A stretch of 64,000 nt of DNA. It comes from Xanthocytophaga flava (GTDB lineage: Bacteria > Bacteroidota > Bacteroidia > Cytophagales > 172606-1). Under the pieces are notes generated by a model. That model saw only the letters and a list, made by a program, of their open reading frames with translations. It made no database searches and had not been told where the DNA came from. Below, in pieces: positions 1 to 6,755 of this stretch. Position numbers and translations under genes: made by a program. The stretch is from contig JASJOS010000005.1 in the NCBI GenBank assembly GCA_030068525.1, forward strand, positions 248,001-312,000, in the 5' to 3' direction. Positions within the stretch are counted from its first letter, which is position 1. Every line of letters begins with the position of its first letter.

Positions 1-1441
1 CTCTTACCTTAATAATTTTACCTGTATTAGCGAACACCTCTGCACTTTGCGTTTTCAGAATCTCCAAAGGATTATCGGGAAAGAAATTTCCTGCAAAGAT
101 CCCACTACTCAAAGCATTCTTCCAGTCAGGCAATAATTCAATGATTTCATTTTTTCGCTTCTTAAGAATAGAAGATACAGGTAATTTACGTGGTTTAAGT
201 TCAGCCAATGTAATCAGAGAATCCAGCACCTGTATGTTAATAACACCAGTAGGCGCATAGGTCAGATTACTAAAACACACAACACCAATGCCATAGCCAT
301 AATCCGGCAGAATAGACCAATTGCTGCCAAAGCCTGGCAATCCCCCACTATGACCTACAGACATACGGTTATCACAGTCTTTTGCCCAACGTAATCCAAA
401 ATTATAGCCACTTACTGTTGGACACAAACGACCACCTGGATACTTATACTGTGCATTTAATATATTGATACGTCCCAGTTGATGCATTTCTCTAAGTGAG
501 GCTCTTTTGATAATTCCATTGTCTGCCTCATCTCTGGGAGGCCAAGCTTGCAGATGCAAGGCCATGTATCGGCTAAAGTCCTCGATAGAGGTTAACATTC
601 CTCCCATAGCTCCATAGGAACCATCGTGCAGTAGTGTTTCCTCTTGCCACTGGTCATTGAGACGTCGATAGCCATGCGCCAGTTGATCTGTTGGAACTTT
701 AGTATATTCCCAATAGGTACCTGTCATACCAAGAGGCTTACAGATAGTTTCCATAATATATTGTTGATATGGTTTACCGGAAACTTTTGTCACAATATTA
801 CCCAGCAAGGCAAATCCCAGATTACTGTATTCATATTGAAGTCCAGGTGCATTAGAGAAAGTTATACCACCTTCAATCAATTGAAGTAGTTCAGCATCTG
901 TATCTGCCAGTTGTCGATCTCCCCATGGATTATCTTCTGGAAAACCAGCAGAATGAGTAAGCAAATGACGAATGGTAATAGGTGGAGAATCGTTGGTTAA
1001 GGTTTGTACTTTCTTAAACTGAGAGATATACTTTGAAACCGGGTCATCCAGATTAAGTTTACCTTCATCTCGAAGTTTGAGGATCGCCATTGCTGTAAAG
1101 CTTTTAGTCATTGAAGCAATCCGAAAAACAGATTTAGTATTTACAGCAGTTCTTTTCTCCAGATTGGTATAACCTGTATTGCCTGCATAGACCAGATTTC
1201 CATCAACTACCACACCAAATACAAAACCGGGAAAATTATTTTTTTCAGCATACCTCTTGTAAAGCTCTTCAATAGCAGGAATGGCTTTTTTAATCTTGGT
1301 TAGCCGATTGGTATCTTCAAAGTATGGAGGCTGATATGATTTTTGTGCATAGAGGTTCAAAGGAATTACCCCTATAAGCCATAAACAACAGTATATCTTA
1401 GAAGGGATAGAGGTTATCTGGTTTACAGTAGTTCTGTTCAT
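1..1441 (-). CDS. Serine hydrolase, class C beta-lactamase / penicillin-binding-protein-like (3' end beyond left edge)
   Basis: The reading frame starts at the ATG at 1441 and is still open at base 1, so the C terminus is missing. The first roughly 33 residues look like a signal peptide ending near LNLYAQ, which suggests a secreted or periplasmic enzyme. The family motifs are present in order: SMTK (nucleophile Ser about 110, Lys about 113), YSN (about 205-207) and HSGG (about 364), the HxG equivalent of the KTG box. Members cleave D-amino-acid peptides, esters or beta-lactams, and sequence alone does not tell which. The stretch after HSGG resembles the spacer between catalytic and C-terminal domains of family members. 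It is 8.6 kb from blaI-blaR1, so there is no direct link. Confident family call; substrate unknown. Confidence 0.85.
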   Translation of the reverse strand, partial: MNRTTVNQITSIPSKIYCCLWLIGVIPLNLYAQKSYQPPYFEDTNRLTKIKKAIPAIEELYKRYAEKNNFPGFVFGVVVDGNLVYAGNTGYTNLEKRTAVNTKSVFRIASMTKSFTAMAILKLRDEGKLNLDDPVSKYISQFKKVQTLTNDSPPITIRHLLTHSAGFPEDNPWGDRQLADTDAELLQLIEGGITFSNAPGLQYEYSNLGFALLGNIVTKVSGKPYQQYIMETICKPLGMTGTYWEYTKVPTDQLAHGYRRLNDQWQEETLLHDGSYGAMGGMLTSIEDFSRYMALHLQAWPPRDEADNGIIKRASLREMHQLGRINILNAQYKYPGGRLCPTVSGYNFGLRWAKDCDNRMSVGHSGGLPGFGSNWSILPDYGYGIGVVCFSNLTYAPTGVINIQVLDSLITLAELKPRKLPVSSILKKRKNEIIELLPDWKNALSSGIFAGNFFPDNPLEILKTQSAEVFANTGKIIKVR

Positions 1442-1624
1442 ATTTCTATATGTTGGTTAGGTAGGAATGGATTTCTCAGGTTCACCAAAATACGGAAATC
1501 TTTTAAACTCTAGGTCACCAGCCTTTACTTATCATAGTAAAATTGGAAGATCTATCTATGCACTGATTATTTCTTCAGCTAACTTTATCAGGCAACATGC
1601 TTTTTCAATCTAAAAATTACAACA

Positions 1625-2188
1625 CTATCCCCTATCAATCAACATGTTAACCACTTTCCACACAGAATTTACATCTTCAAGGCTTCGAATGGGAGATAGT
1701 TTTAAGATATCTTTACGAAGGTAGTTAAGCTGTTTTATGTCTAGTTCAGAGATAGTCCCTTTCTGCCATATTAAAACACCTATGGCTGTTTTTAGTGTTG
1801 TTGCTTTAACTCTTATTGTGTGCATAGAATAGCGAGCGGGATGGATATGGATATACTGCCCAGTTCTTTCCCCAAATCGTAAGATCCATGAAGACCCATC
1901 ACTCAGGAAAACAGAACGGAATTGCTCCGGATGCAAAAATTCTTTAAAATCTACTTCAGATAAAAGATTGGCTCTTGTAAGCTGTGTAATTACTTCCTCC
2001 TTTATAGTTGTTTCTGATAGATTTCCAGTATACAAATCCATTTGTGAATTCCCTATACTACATATTTGCTGTTCCAGTAAGTACATACTTTTTGCATCAT
2101 AGGTATGGATGAAATCACGGATAATCTGGGCATGGTGTTTGAGTCCGTTAAATAGTATTCTGGAAGGCATTCTGGTTTTTTCGGGCAA
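1625..2188 (-). CDS. Hypothetical protein, 187 aa
   Basis: I do not recognise this protein. It has no signal peptide or membrane segment, so it is probably cytoplasmic. The middle has a repeated aromatic pattern (WILRFGER, YIHIHPARYS) and the C-terminal half is helix-rich and charged. The motif IHPARYSMHTIRVKATTLKT suggests a beta-strand followed by a helix. Translation could start at 2188 or at the second Met (about 2170, MPSRILF), because the first six codons are poorly typical. It stands alone on the minus strand between the serine hydrolase and plsY. The ORF is uninterrupted with ordinary codon use, so I treat it as a real gene without a function. Confidence 0.6.
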   Translation of the reverse strand: MPEKTRMPSRILFNGLKHHAQIIRDFIHTYDAKSMYLLEQQICSIGNSQMDLYTGNLSETTIKEEVITQLTRANLLSEVDFKEFLHPEQFRSVFLSDGSSWILRFGERTGQYIHIHPARYSMHTIRVKATTLKTAIGVLIWQKGTISELDIKQLNYLRKDILKLSPIRSLEDVNSVWKVVNMLIDRG

Positions 2189-2320
2189 AAGTTAGCAGAT
2201 TAATGGAAAAATGTATATTTTAGTAGCCTTATGCAAACTCATTATGCACTGAATATCACTGAGTTTGCTTTTATTTTCTTACATCAATAATGAAGTGAGG
2301 CCTATAGGGCTATTTTGAAA

Positions 2321-2370
2321 TTCAGAATGATCTTCCATATATTTGAAGAAAATTGGAAGATCATTCTGAA
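2321..2370. repeat. 17-bp perfect inverted repeat upstream of plsY
   Basis: Arms at 2321-2337 and 2354-2370 are perfectly complementary (TTCAGAATGATCTTCCA and its complement) around a 16-nt loop. The right arm is followed by TAAAATAC rather than a T run, so it is not a normal intrinsic terminator in either direction. It sits 40 bp before the plsY ATG and 130 bp upstream of the preceding divergent gene. It could be a 5'-leader hairpin, a protein-binding palindrome or a small mobile palindrome. Confidence 0.7.
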
Positions 2371-2409
2371 TAAAATACAAATTACACATTTTTCAGAGAG
2401 AAATATATA

Positions 2410-3051
2410 ATGGAGATAACCTTAATTATAGCTGGCTTTATCGCATCCTATCTGATTGGTTCCTTACCGACAGCTCTTTGGTATGGACAGGCTTTTCATG
2501 GCATTGACATACGTAACTATGGTAGTGGTAACTCTGGAGCAACCAATACATTCAGAGTACTGGGAAAGAAAGCCGGATCTATTGTGATGGCAGTAGATGT
2601 TTTTAAAGGCTGGACTGCTACCTCTATAGCTGCCATTCTTTTACACCTGCATGCCTTTACAGAGCCTAATCTGATTACCTATCAACTCTTTATTGGTATT
2701 TTGGCTGTTGTTGGTCATATATTTCCAATTTATGCCAATTTCCGTGGTGGTAAAGGAGTAGCAACCTTATTGGGAATGGTGCTTGCAATCCATGTAGAAG
2801 CTGCATTATTATGTATTGCTATATTCTTCCTAGTAGTACTTCTTTCAAAATATGTATCTCTTGGTTCAATGATAGCAGCTTTGGCCTTTCCTTTGCTAAT
2901 GTTCATGCCTCGATTTAGCCCAGATGACCCGATTCTGATAATTTTTGGATTTGCTATGTTTGCTATAGTTGTGCTGACTCATCAGAAAAACATTATCCGC
3001 CTCATTCATGGGGAAGAAAGCCGGACTAATATACGATTCCGGAAAAAGTAG
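2410..3051 (+). CDS. plsY: Glycerol-3-phosphate 1-O-acyltransferase PlsY
   Basis: Integral membrane enzyme that transfers an acyl group from acyl-phosphate to glycerol-3-phosphate, giving lysophosphatidic acid, the first step of phospholipid synthesis. All three family signatures are visible: the N-terminal GSLPTA turn, GSGNSGATNTFRVLGKKAG in the first cytoplasmic region (about residues 37-55), and FPIYANFRGGKGVAT (about 106-120). Five or so hydrophobic helices span the 213 residues, the usual PlsY length. The start is the only ATG consistent with the first membrane helix. The next acyltransferase of the pathway (plsC type) is encoded at 55963-56712. A bidirectional hairpin follows the gene. 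Confidence 0.97.
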   Translation: MEITLIIAGFIASYLIGSLPTALWYGQAFHGIDIRNYGSGNSGATNTFRVLGKKAGSIVMAVDVFKGWTATSIAAILLHLHAFTEPNLITYQLFIGILAVVGHIFPIYANFRGGKGVATLLGMVLAIHVEAALLCIAIFFLVVLLSKYVSLGSMIAALAFPLLMFMPRFSPDDPILIIFGFAMFAIVVLTHQKNIIRLIHGEESRTNIRFRKK

Positions 3052-3077
3052 TCTGACTTTTCCATAGTATAAAAGAG

Positions 3078-3122
3078 AAGCCTGATTGATAAGCTGAATA
3101 GATTCAGTTATTAATCAGGCTT
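3078..3122. terminator. Bidirectional terminator between plsY and the LytTR regulator
   Basis: Arms AAGCCTGATT (3078-3087) and AATCAGGCTT (3113-3122) enclose an inner CTGAAT/ATTCAG stem, and T5 follows at 3121-3125. The preceding A-rich side serves the minus strand. It lies where plsY and the regulator gene converge, and the regulator's stop codon falls inside it. Confidence 0.85.
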
Positions 3123-3847
3123 TTTACTGATTCAGCATATTTAATTCCAGACTCTATTTTGGACTGATTACGATCATCCAGAAAAAGAATAAACTTTCCA
3201 CTAAAGTGTTTTTGTACTTCCTTGATCAAACGGGAATTTACAATGAAGGAACGGCTGACACGCAAAAAAGAATCGGGTAGCTTTTCTTCCAGATTAGTCA
3301 ATGTATAGTCTGTAAGGTATTTTTTTCCCTCTGTTGTAATCAGAAAGGTATACTTATCCTCAGCTTCAAAATAGCTGATATCTTCCAAACGCAGCAATAA
3401 AATACGGTCTCCCGTTTTAACAGAAATGGATACCATTTCTTTCTTGGGACGCATCTGTTCAATCAACTTTAAGAACTGTTGATTATCAAATGAAGATGAA
3501 GTCTTACGTAACTTCTGAATAGTCATTTCCAAACGTTCCTTCTCAATTGGTTTTAACAGATAATCAATAGAATTTTCTTCAAATGCCCGGATAGCATACT
3601 CATCAAAGGCTGTAGCAAATACAACCATAGGAGAATAGGTTAGTTGAGCCAGCATTTCAAAACCATTCATACCAGGCATTTCAATATCCAGAAATATCAG
3701 ATCTGGTTGTAATGCTTCTACTATTTTTAATCCATCAATTCCATTATATGCTTCTCCAACAATGTCAATAAAACTTTGATGCTCGGCTAGTAACCGTTTC
3801 AAACGACTGATTGCCAGCTTTTCATCATCTATAAGTATAGTAGTCAT
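3104..3847 (-). CDS. LytTR-family response regulator
   Basis: Two-domain regulator of 247 aa. The receiver domain (about 1-120) has the acidic pair DDE near residue 7, the phosphoacceptor Asp54 in LDIEMPGM, and the conserved KP of LLKPIEKERL. After a linker comes a LytTR DNA-binding domain (about 140-245) with the characteristic ISYFEAEDKYT and FLRVSRSFIVN elements. It lies 35 bp downstream of a LytS/YehU-type histidine kinase and is the last gene of an apparent seven-gene operon, so it is the likely output of that kinase. Target genes are unknown; autoregulation of the operon is common for this class but is inference here. Confidence 0.95.
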   Translation of the reverse strand: MTTILIDDEKLAISRLKRLLAEHQSFIDIVGEAYNGIDGLKIVEALQPDLIFLDIEMPGMNGFEMLAQLTYSPMVVFATAFDEYAIRAFEENSIDYLLKPIEKERLEMTIQKLRKTSSSFDNQQFLKLIEQMRPKKEMVSISVKTGDRILLLRLEDISYFEAEDKYTFLITTEGKKYLTDYTLTNLEEKLPDSFLRVSRSFIVNSRLIKEVQKHFSGKFILFLDDRNQSKIESGIKYAESVKSLINN

Positions 3848-3882
3848 GTATCCTATTGTTTATCACCGATTCGACAAGACTT

Positions 3883-5052
3883 TTATCTGCTTTTCGTTAA
3901 TACAATCTCTGATTCTGTCTCTTTTTCATAAGAGGGACTAAATTGCTTTTTCACTGTAATCTTGATGGCTTTATGAGGTTGATTGACAAAGTCATCTCCC
4001 TGCGAAGATATACTTCGTCCATTTATAATCTCCATTCGGGCATCTTCTCCCATTAGCAGTCTAAGTTTATCCTGTGTGCTACGTAACCCATAACCTGTGA
4101 TTAACTGCTCTGGAAATGGAACTCCATTATCGAAAATCACAATAACAAGTTTATCTTGTTTATCCAGGACTTTTATACCTAATATTCCTTTTTCCATTGA
4201 TTTAGAAATTCCATGTTTGATTGCATTTTCTACCAATGGCTGTAGTAAAAACTGAGGAACCATACAGTTTTTCAACTCTTCTTTCTCAAACCATATAAAA
4301 TATTCTAACCGATCATCAAAGCGCACTTTCTCCACTTCCAGATAGGTCTTAACCATCTCAATTTCCTCACTTAATCGAGTCAAATATTGGCTTTTTGCAT
4401 TAGTACTATAGCGAAAGAATTTTGCCAGTAACAAAACCATCTGTTCTGCCTTGTCAGGGTCTTCATGGATTAGACTAGCAATAGCATTTAAAGAGTTATA
4501 TAAAAAATGAGGATTTATCTTGGCTTGTAATGCTTCAAGTTCTGCTTTGGTTTTTAGTTCTTTCAGTTCCAGTAACTGATATTGTTGATCATTAAGTTTG
4601 CGGCTTCTTCTTTTTTCATAATTTCCGTAAGCATATACTGATAGACCAGCTAATATTATATTACTTCCAAATATCAGACTCAGTGGGGTGAAATGAAATA
4701 GAGAATGAAAAAATGTGTATGGCCGATAGATTGCTATCTGTATTATATGCACTACAGCAAATATGCATACAGCTAACAGTATGGGTCTTAGCCATATAAA
4801 CCGAATTTTTCTTTCAACAAGAGAGAATGCTTGAAGCGTAAGACAAATTATGATAGATTCTACACTGTTGTTGGTTATCAACCAGGCAAAGCTGTGTTTT
4901 AGATCTATCTCCATGGAAGGATCATCCATCAATGTTGAAAAACTCTTGATACTGAAATAGGTGACAGCTCCAAACGCCAGATCCAGTGCAAGAATCAGTA
5001 AAAACTGCACTATAACCTCCTTTACCTTTGATAACCACTTTGCTGCTATCAT
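3883..5052 (-). CDS. Membrane sensor histidine kinase, LytS/YehU type (His_kinase family)
   Basis: 389 aa. The N-terminal third holds about four hydrophobic helices (roughly 12-145) with no recognisable extracellular domain. A coiled-coil linker rich in Glu/Leu (about 155-178) leads to the phosphoacceptor block NPHFLYNSLNAI (His182), diagnostic of PF06580 kinases. A GHKL ATPase domain follows, with LLQPLVENAIKHG (N box) and a YGLRSTQDKL G-box. It autophosphorylates and passes phosphate to the partner LytTR regulator encoded 35 bp downstream. Upstream, 54 bp away, is a small beta-repeat protein that may influence sensing. The signal is unknown. Confidence 0.93.
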   Translation of the reverse strand: MIAAKWLSKVKEVIVQFLLILALDLAFGAVTYFSIKSFSTLMDDPSMEIDLKHSFAWLITNNSVESIIICLTLQAFSLVERKIRFIWLRPILLAVCIFAVVHIIQIAIYRPYTFFHSLFHFTPLSLIFGSNIILAGLSVYAYGNYEKRRSRKLNDQQYQLLELKELKTKAELEALQAKINPHFLYNSLNAIASLIHEDPDKAEQMVLLLAKFFRYSTNAKSQYLTRLSEEIEMVKTYLEVEKVRFDDRLEYFIWFEKEELKNCMVPQFLLQPLVENAIKHGISKSMEKGILGIKVLDKQDKLVIVIFDNGVPFPEQLITGYGLRSTQDKLRLLMGEDARMEIINGRSISSQGDDFVNQPHKAIKITVKKQFSPSYEKETESEIVLTKSR

Positions 5053-5106
5053 ATCTACCTATTGATTAATTCTATTGTTTATAAGCCCTCTGATAATTTT
5101 ATTGAT

Positions 5107-5523
5107 TTAATCACTATCTCTCTGTTCAATAACAGACCCTCCATACAGGTTGATATTTGACACTTGTGGAGAACCGGAAAAGACCAGAATACTTGCTCTC
5201 TTGAGACATACAGAATGAATGATTCGACTTACAGATAATTCCAGGCATGCTCCCCAATCAGCTAGTTCGATAGTTGCCTCTTCACAAAAAAAGCTATTCA
5301 GGTTCAAATGGCTTCCGGCTGTTGCTTTTTTCACAATCAGGTGTTTACATTCACCATAAATTTCTATGGTACTCCCCCCTACTATACTCAGTTCTATGAT
5401 ATTCTCCGGACATTTAATTATAGCGAAAACACTACTTCCACCACCGATGGAAATAGCAGCATCCTGATTGGTATCCCATACAATTTTTTCTTTTTGTCCA
5501 ACAGAGACTTCCAGTGTTTTCAT
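5107..5523 (-). CDS. Small beta-repeat protein of unknown function (adhesin/GIN-domain-like)
   Basis: 138 aa without signal peptide or membrane segment. The sequence consists of short alternating hydrophobic strands separated by small-residue turns (SIGGGSSV, IVGGSTIEIYG, LYGGSVIEQ), the pattern of parallel beta-helix proteins such as the putative auto-transporter adhesin GIN fold (DUF2807). Several lone cysteines occur in the strands. The family assignment comes from the strand rhythm only and is tentative. It sits in the middle of the TonB-receptor/LytTR operon, 54 bp before the histidine kinase and 47 bp after the metal-binding-like mini-protein, so a role in that regulatory circuit is inferred from context. 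Confidence 0.6.
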   Translation of the reverse strand: MKTLEVSVGQKEKIVWDTNQDAAISIGGGSSVFAIIKCPENIIELSIVGGSTIEIYGECKHLIVKKATAGSHLNLNSFFCEEATIELADWGACLELSVSRIIHSVCLKRASILVFSGSPQVSNINLYGGSVIEQRDSD

Positions 5524-5570
5524 AGATGATATACTATTTTGGCAATCTGATTGACAGATCTTTTATACAG

Positions 5571-5780
5571 TTATAGCTCTTCGCATTGAAACCCTAATGT
5601 ATGTAAAATATCAATAATTTTCTGTGCAGATAAACTAATGGTTTCAATGCGTAATACTTTATCGCAATCAGCCAGATCCAGGTTCCATTTCAGAATATCA
5701 GGGATCTGGCTCAATTGCAACTGAATATTTCTTAGAGCATTTTTCGATTTTACATTTGTTTTAAAAACTAAAACGTCCAT
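5571..5780 (-). CDS. 69-aa ferredoxin-fold (heavy-metal-associated-like) protein lacking CxxC
   Basis: The length and predicted strand-helix-strand-strand-helix-strand order match a heavy-metal-associated (HMA) domain: VLVFKTNVKS, then helix SKNALRNIQLQLSQIP, strand LKWNLDLADCDKVLRIE, then helix SLSAQKIIDILHTLGF. In metal-binding HMA domains the first loop carries CxxC; here it reads NVKSKNA, so the canonical Cu/Zn site is missing. Cysteines are present elsewhere (ADCDK, FQCEEL). It lies in the apparent TonB-receptor/LytTR operon with 34-47 bp gaps on both sides. The fold is a reasonable call. Metal binding should not be assumed; a protein-interaction role is equally possible. Confidence 0.65.
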   Translation of the reverse strand: MDVLVFKTNVKSKNALRNIQLQLSQIPDILKWNLDLADCDKVLRIETISLSAQKIIDILHTLGFQCEEL

Positions 5781-5814
5781 TCGAAAAAGTTTTTAGATAG
5801 ATACTAACAAAACT

Positions 5815-6447
5815 CTATTGGCATTTTTTCAGCATTTCTTCGTTATATTCTTTTCCCCACACAGGTGCAATGTTAGAAGCCGGTTTAAAACTTTCATATT
5901 TTGTTTTTGCCTTCTGAAAAAGTGGGCAGGCATTTTTAGCACCTCCACCAAATGGTTCGGGGGTATAAAATAAGTTTGTGCCTTTCAGATAATAAATGCG
6001 AGGATTCTCCGAATTTGCTTTTTCTGCTTTTTGCAGATTTTCTTCAAAAATCTTTCCTTGTGTTTGCCAGCGGTTTTGTCCATCTACAGATAGATTTGCC
6101 ATTGCTACATACGCCTTCATGACATACGTTTCATCATTGTCTGTTTTCAGTTCTGATAACAAACTCTCTGCTTTGGTTACATACTGGTCTTTTTTCTGGC
6201 TATCATTTTCCATAAAAGACATATTTGCATAACAATAGGCAGCATAGTAATTAGGCATCCATTCTCCTGCCGAATTTTTACCAATCATTTCAAACTTGTT
6301 GGCTACAGCCTGAAAGTCTTCTACTGATTTTGCTGTTTTCATTTGAGTGAGAGCAGCTTCAACAGCTTTGACAAATTTTTCATCGGCAGCAAAAGTGCTT
6401 ACTATCCCTGCCATCAGAATAAAAAGGGTTACAAGGGTCTTTTTCAT
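5815..6447 (-). CDS. Secreted helical-repeat (TPR-like) protein
   Basis: I place the start at the ATG at 6447 (MKKTLVTLF), because it gives a clean signal peptide cleaved after FAAD. An in-frame upstream extension to 6618 overlaps the preceding gene and has no signal character. The mature 190 or so residues contain paired helices with TPR-like spacing (MPNYYAAYCYANMSF, TYVMKAYVAMANL, NPRIYYLKGTNLFYTP), pointing to a periplasmic helical-repeat protein. The C terminus has the motif FGGGAKNACPLFQKAK. It is third in the operon after the TonB-dependent receptor and the two-helix membrane protein, so it may be an accessory protein of that receptor. Function unknown. Confidence 0.75.
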   Translation of the reverse strand: MKKTLVTLFILMAGIVSTFAADEKFVKAVEAALTQMKTAKSVEDFQAVANKFEMIGKNSAGEWMPNYYAAYCYANMSFMENDSQKKDQYVTKAESLLSELKTDNDETYVMKAYVAMANLSVDGQNRWQTQGKIFEENLQKAEKANSENPRIYYLKGTNLFYTPEPFGGGAKNACPLFQKAKTKYESFKPASNIAPVWGKEYNEEMLKKCQ

Positions 6448-6491
6448 AATTGTACCTATAAGATTAAGTGAATAATTGTGTAAGTTGTTTA

Positions 6492-6737
6492 TCAGATTGT
6501 TTTTCTTTTTTCTGTTGAAACCCGGTAAGTTCGGGTAGTTCCTTTGAAATGTTTCCTTGCCAGATGTCCCAGCCATAACCAGAACCCGGAAAGGATAACC
6601 AATGGTAGAATAACCCACTTTACCATTCTGGCTGCTTCTGGTATGTTGGCCACTGGTCCATAGACATAACCCAGAATGGGAATGCTTGCCAGAATATGGA
6701 ACCAGCGGATAATTTTTCGTTCAATAGCTGCTTTCAT
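6492..6737 (-). CDS. Small inner-membrane protein with two transmembrane helices
   Basis: 81 aa. The charged N terminus (MKAAIERKIIRW) is followed by a hydrophobic helix FHILASIPILGYVYGPVA, a short loop, and a second helix VKWVILPLVILSGFWLWLG, ending in a basic tail. The layout suggests both ends in the cytoplasm. Similar short proteins are common in Bacteroidota without a known function. It begins 18 bp after the TonB-dependent receptor stop and precedes the TPR-like secreted protein by 44 bp, so it is very likely cotranscribed with both. Real gene; role unknown. Confidence 0.75.
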   Translation of the reverse strand: MKAAIERKIIRWFHILASIPILGYVYGPVANIPEAARMVKWVILPLVILSGFWLWLGHLARKHFKGTTRTYRVSTEKRKTI

Positions 6738-6755
6738 AGTTGTCTGTAGTATAGG

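Noticed and set aside
6448..6618. 57-residue N-terminal extension of the secreted helical-repeat protein
   Set aside because: It overlaps the preceding gene and would bury the clear signal peptide starting at 6447.
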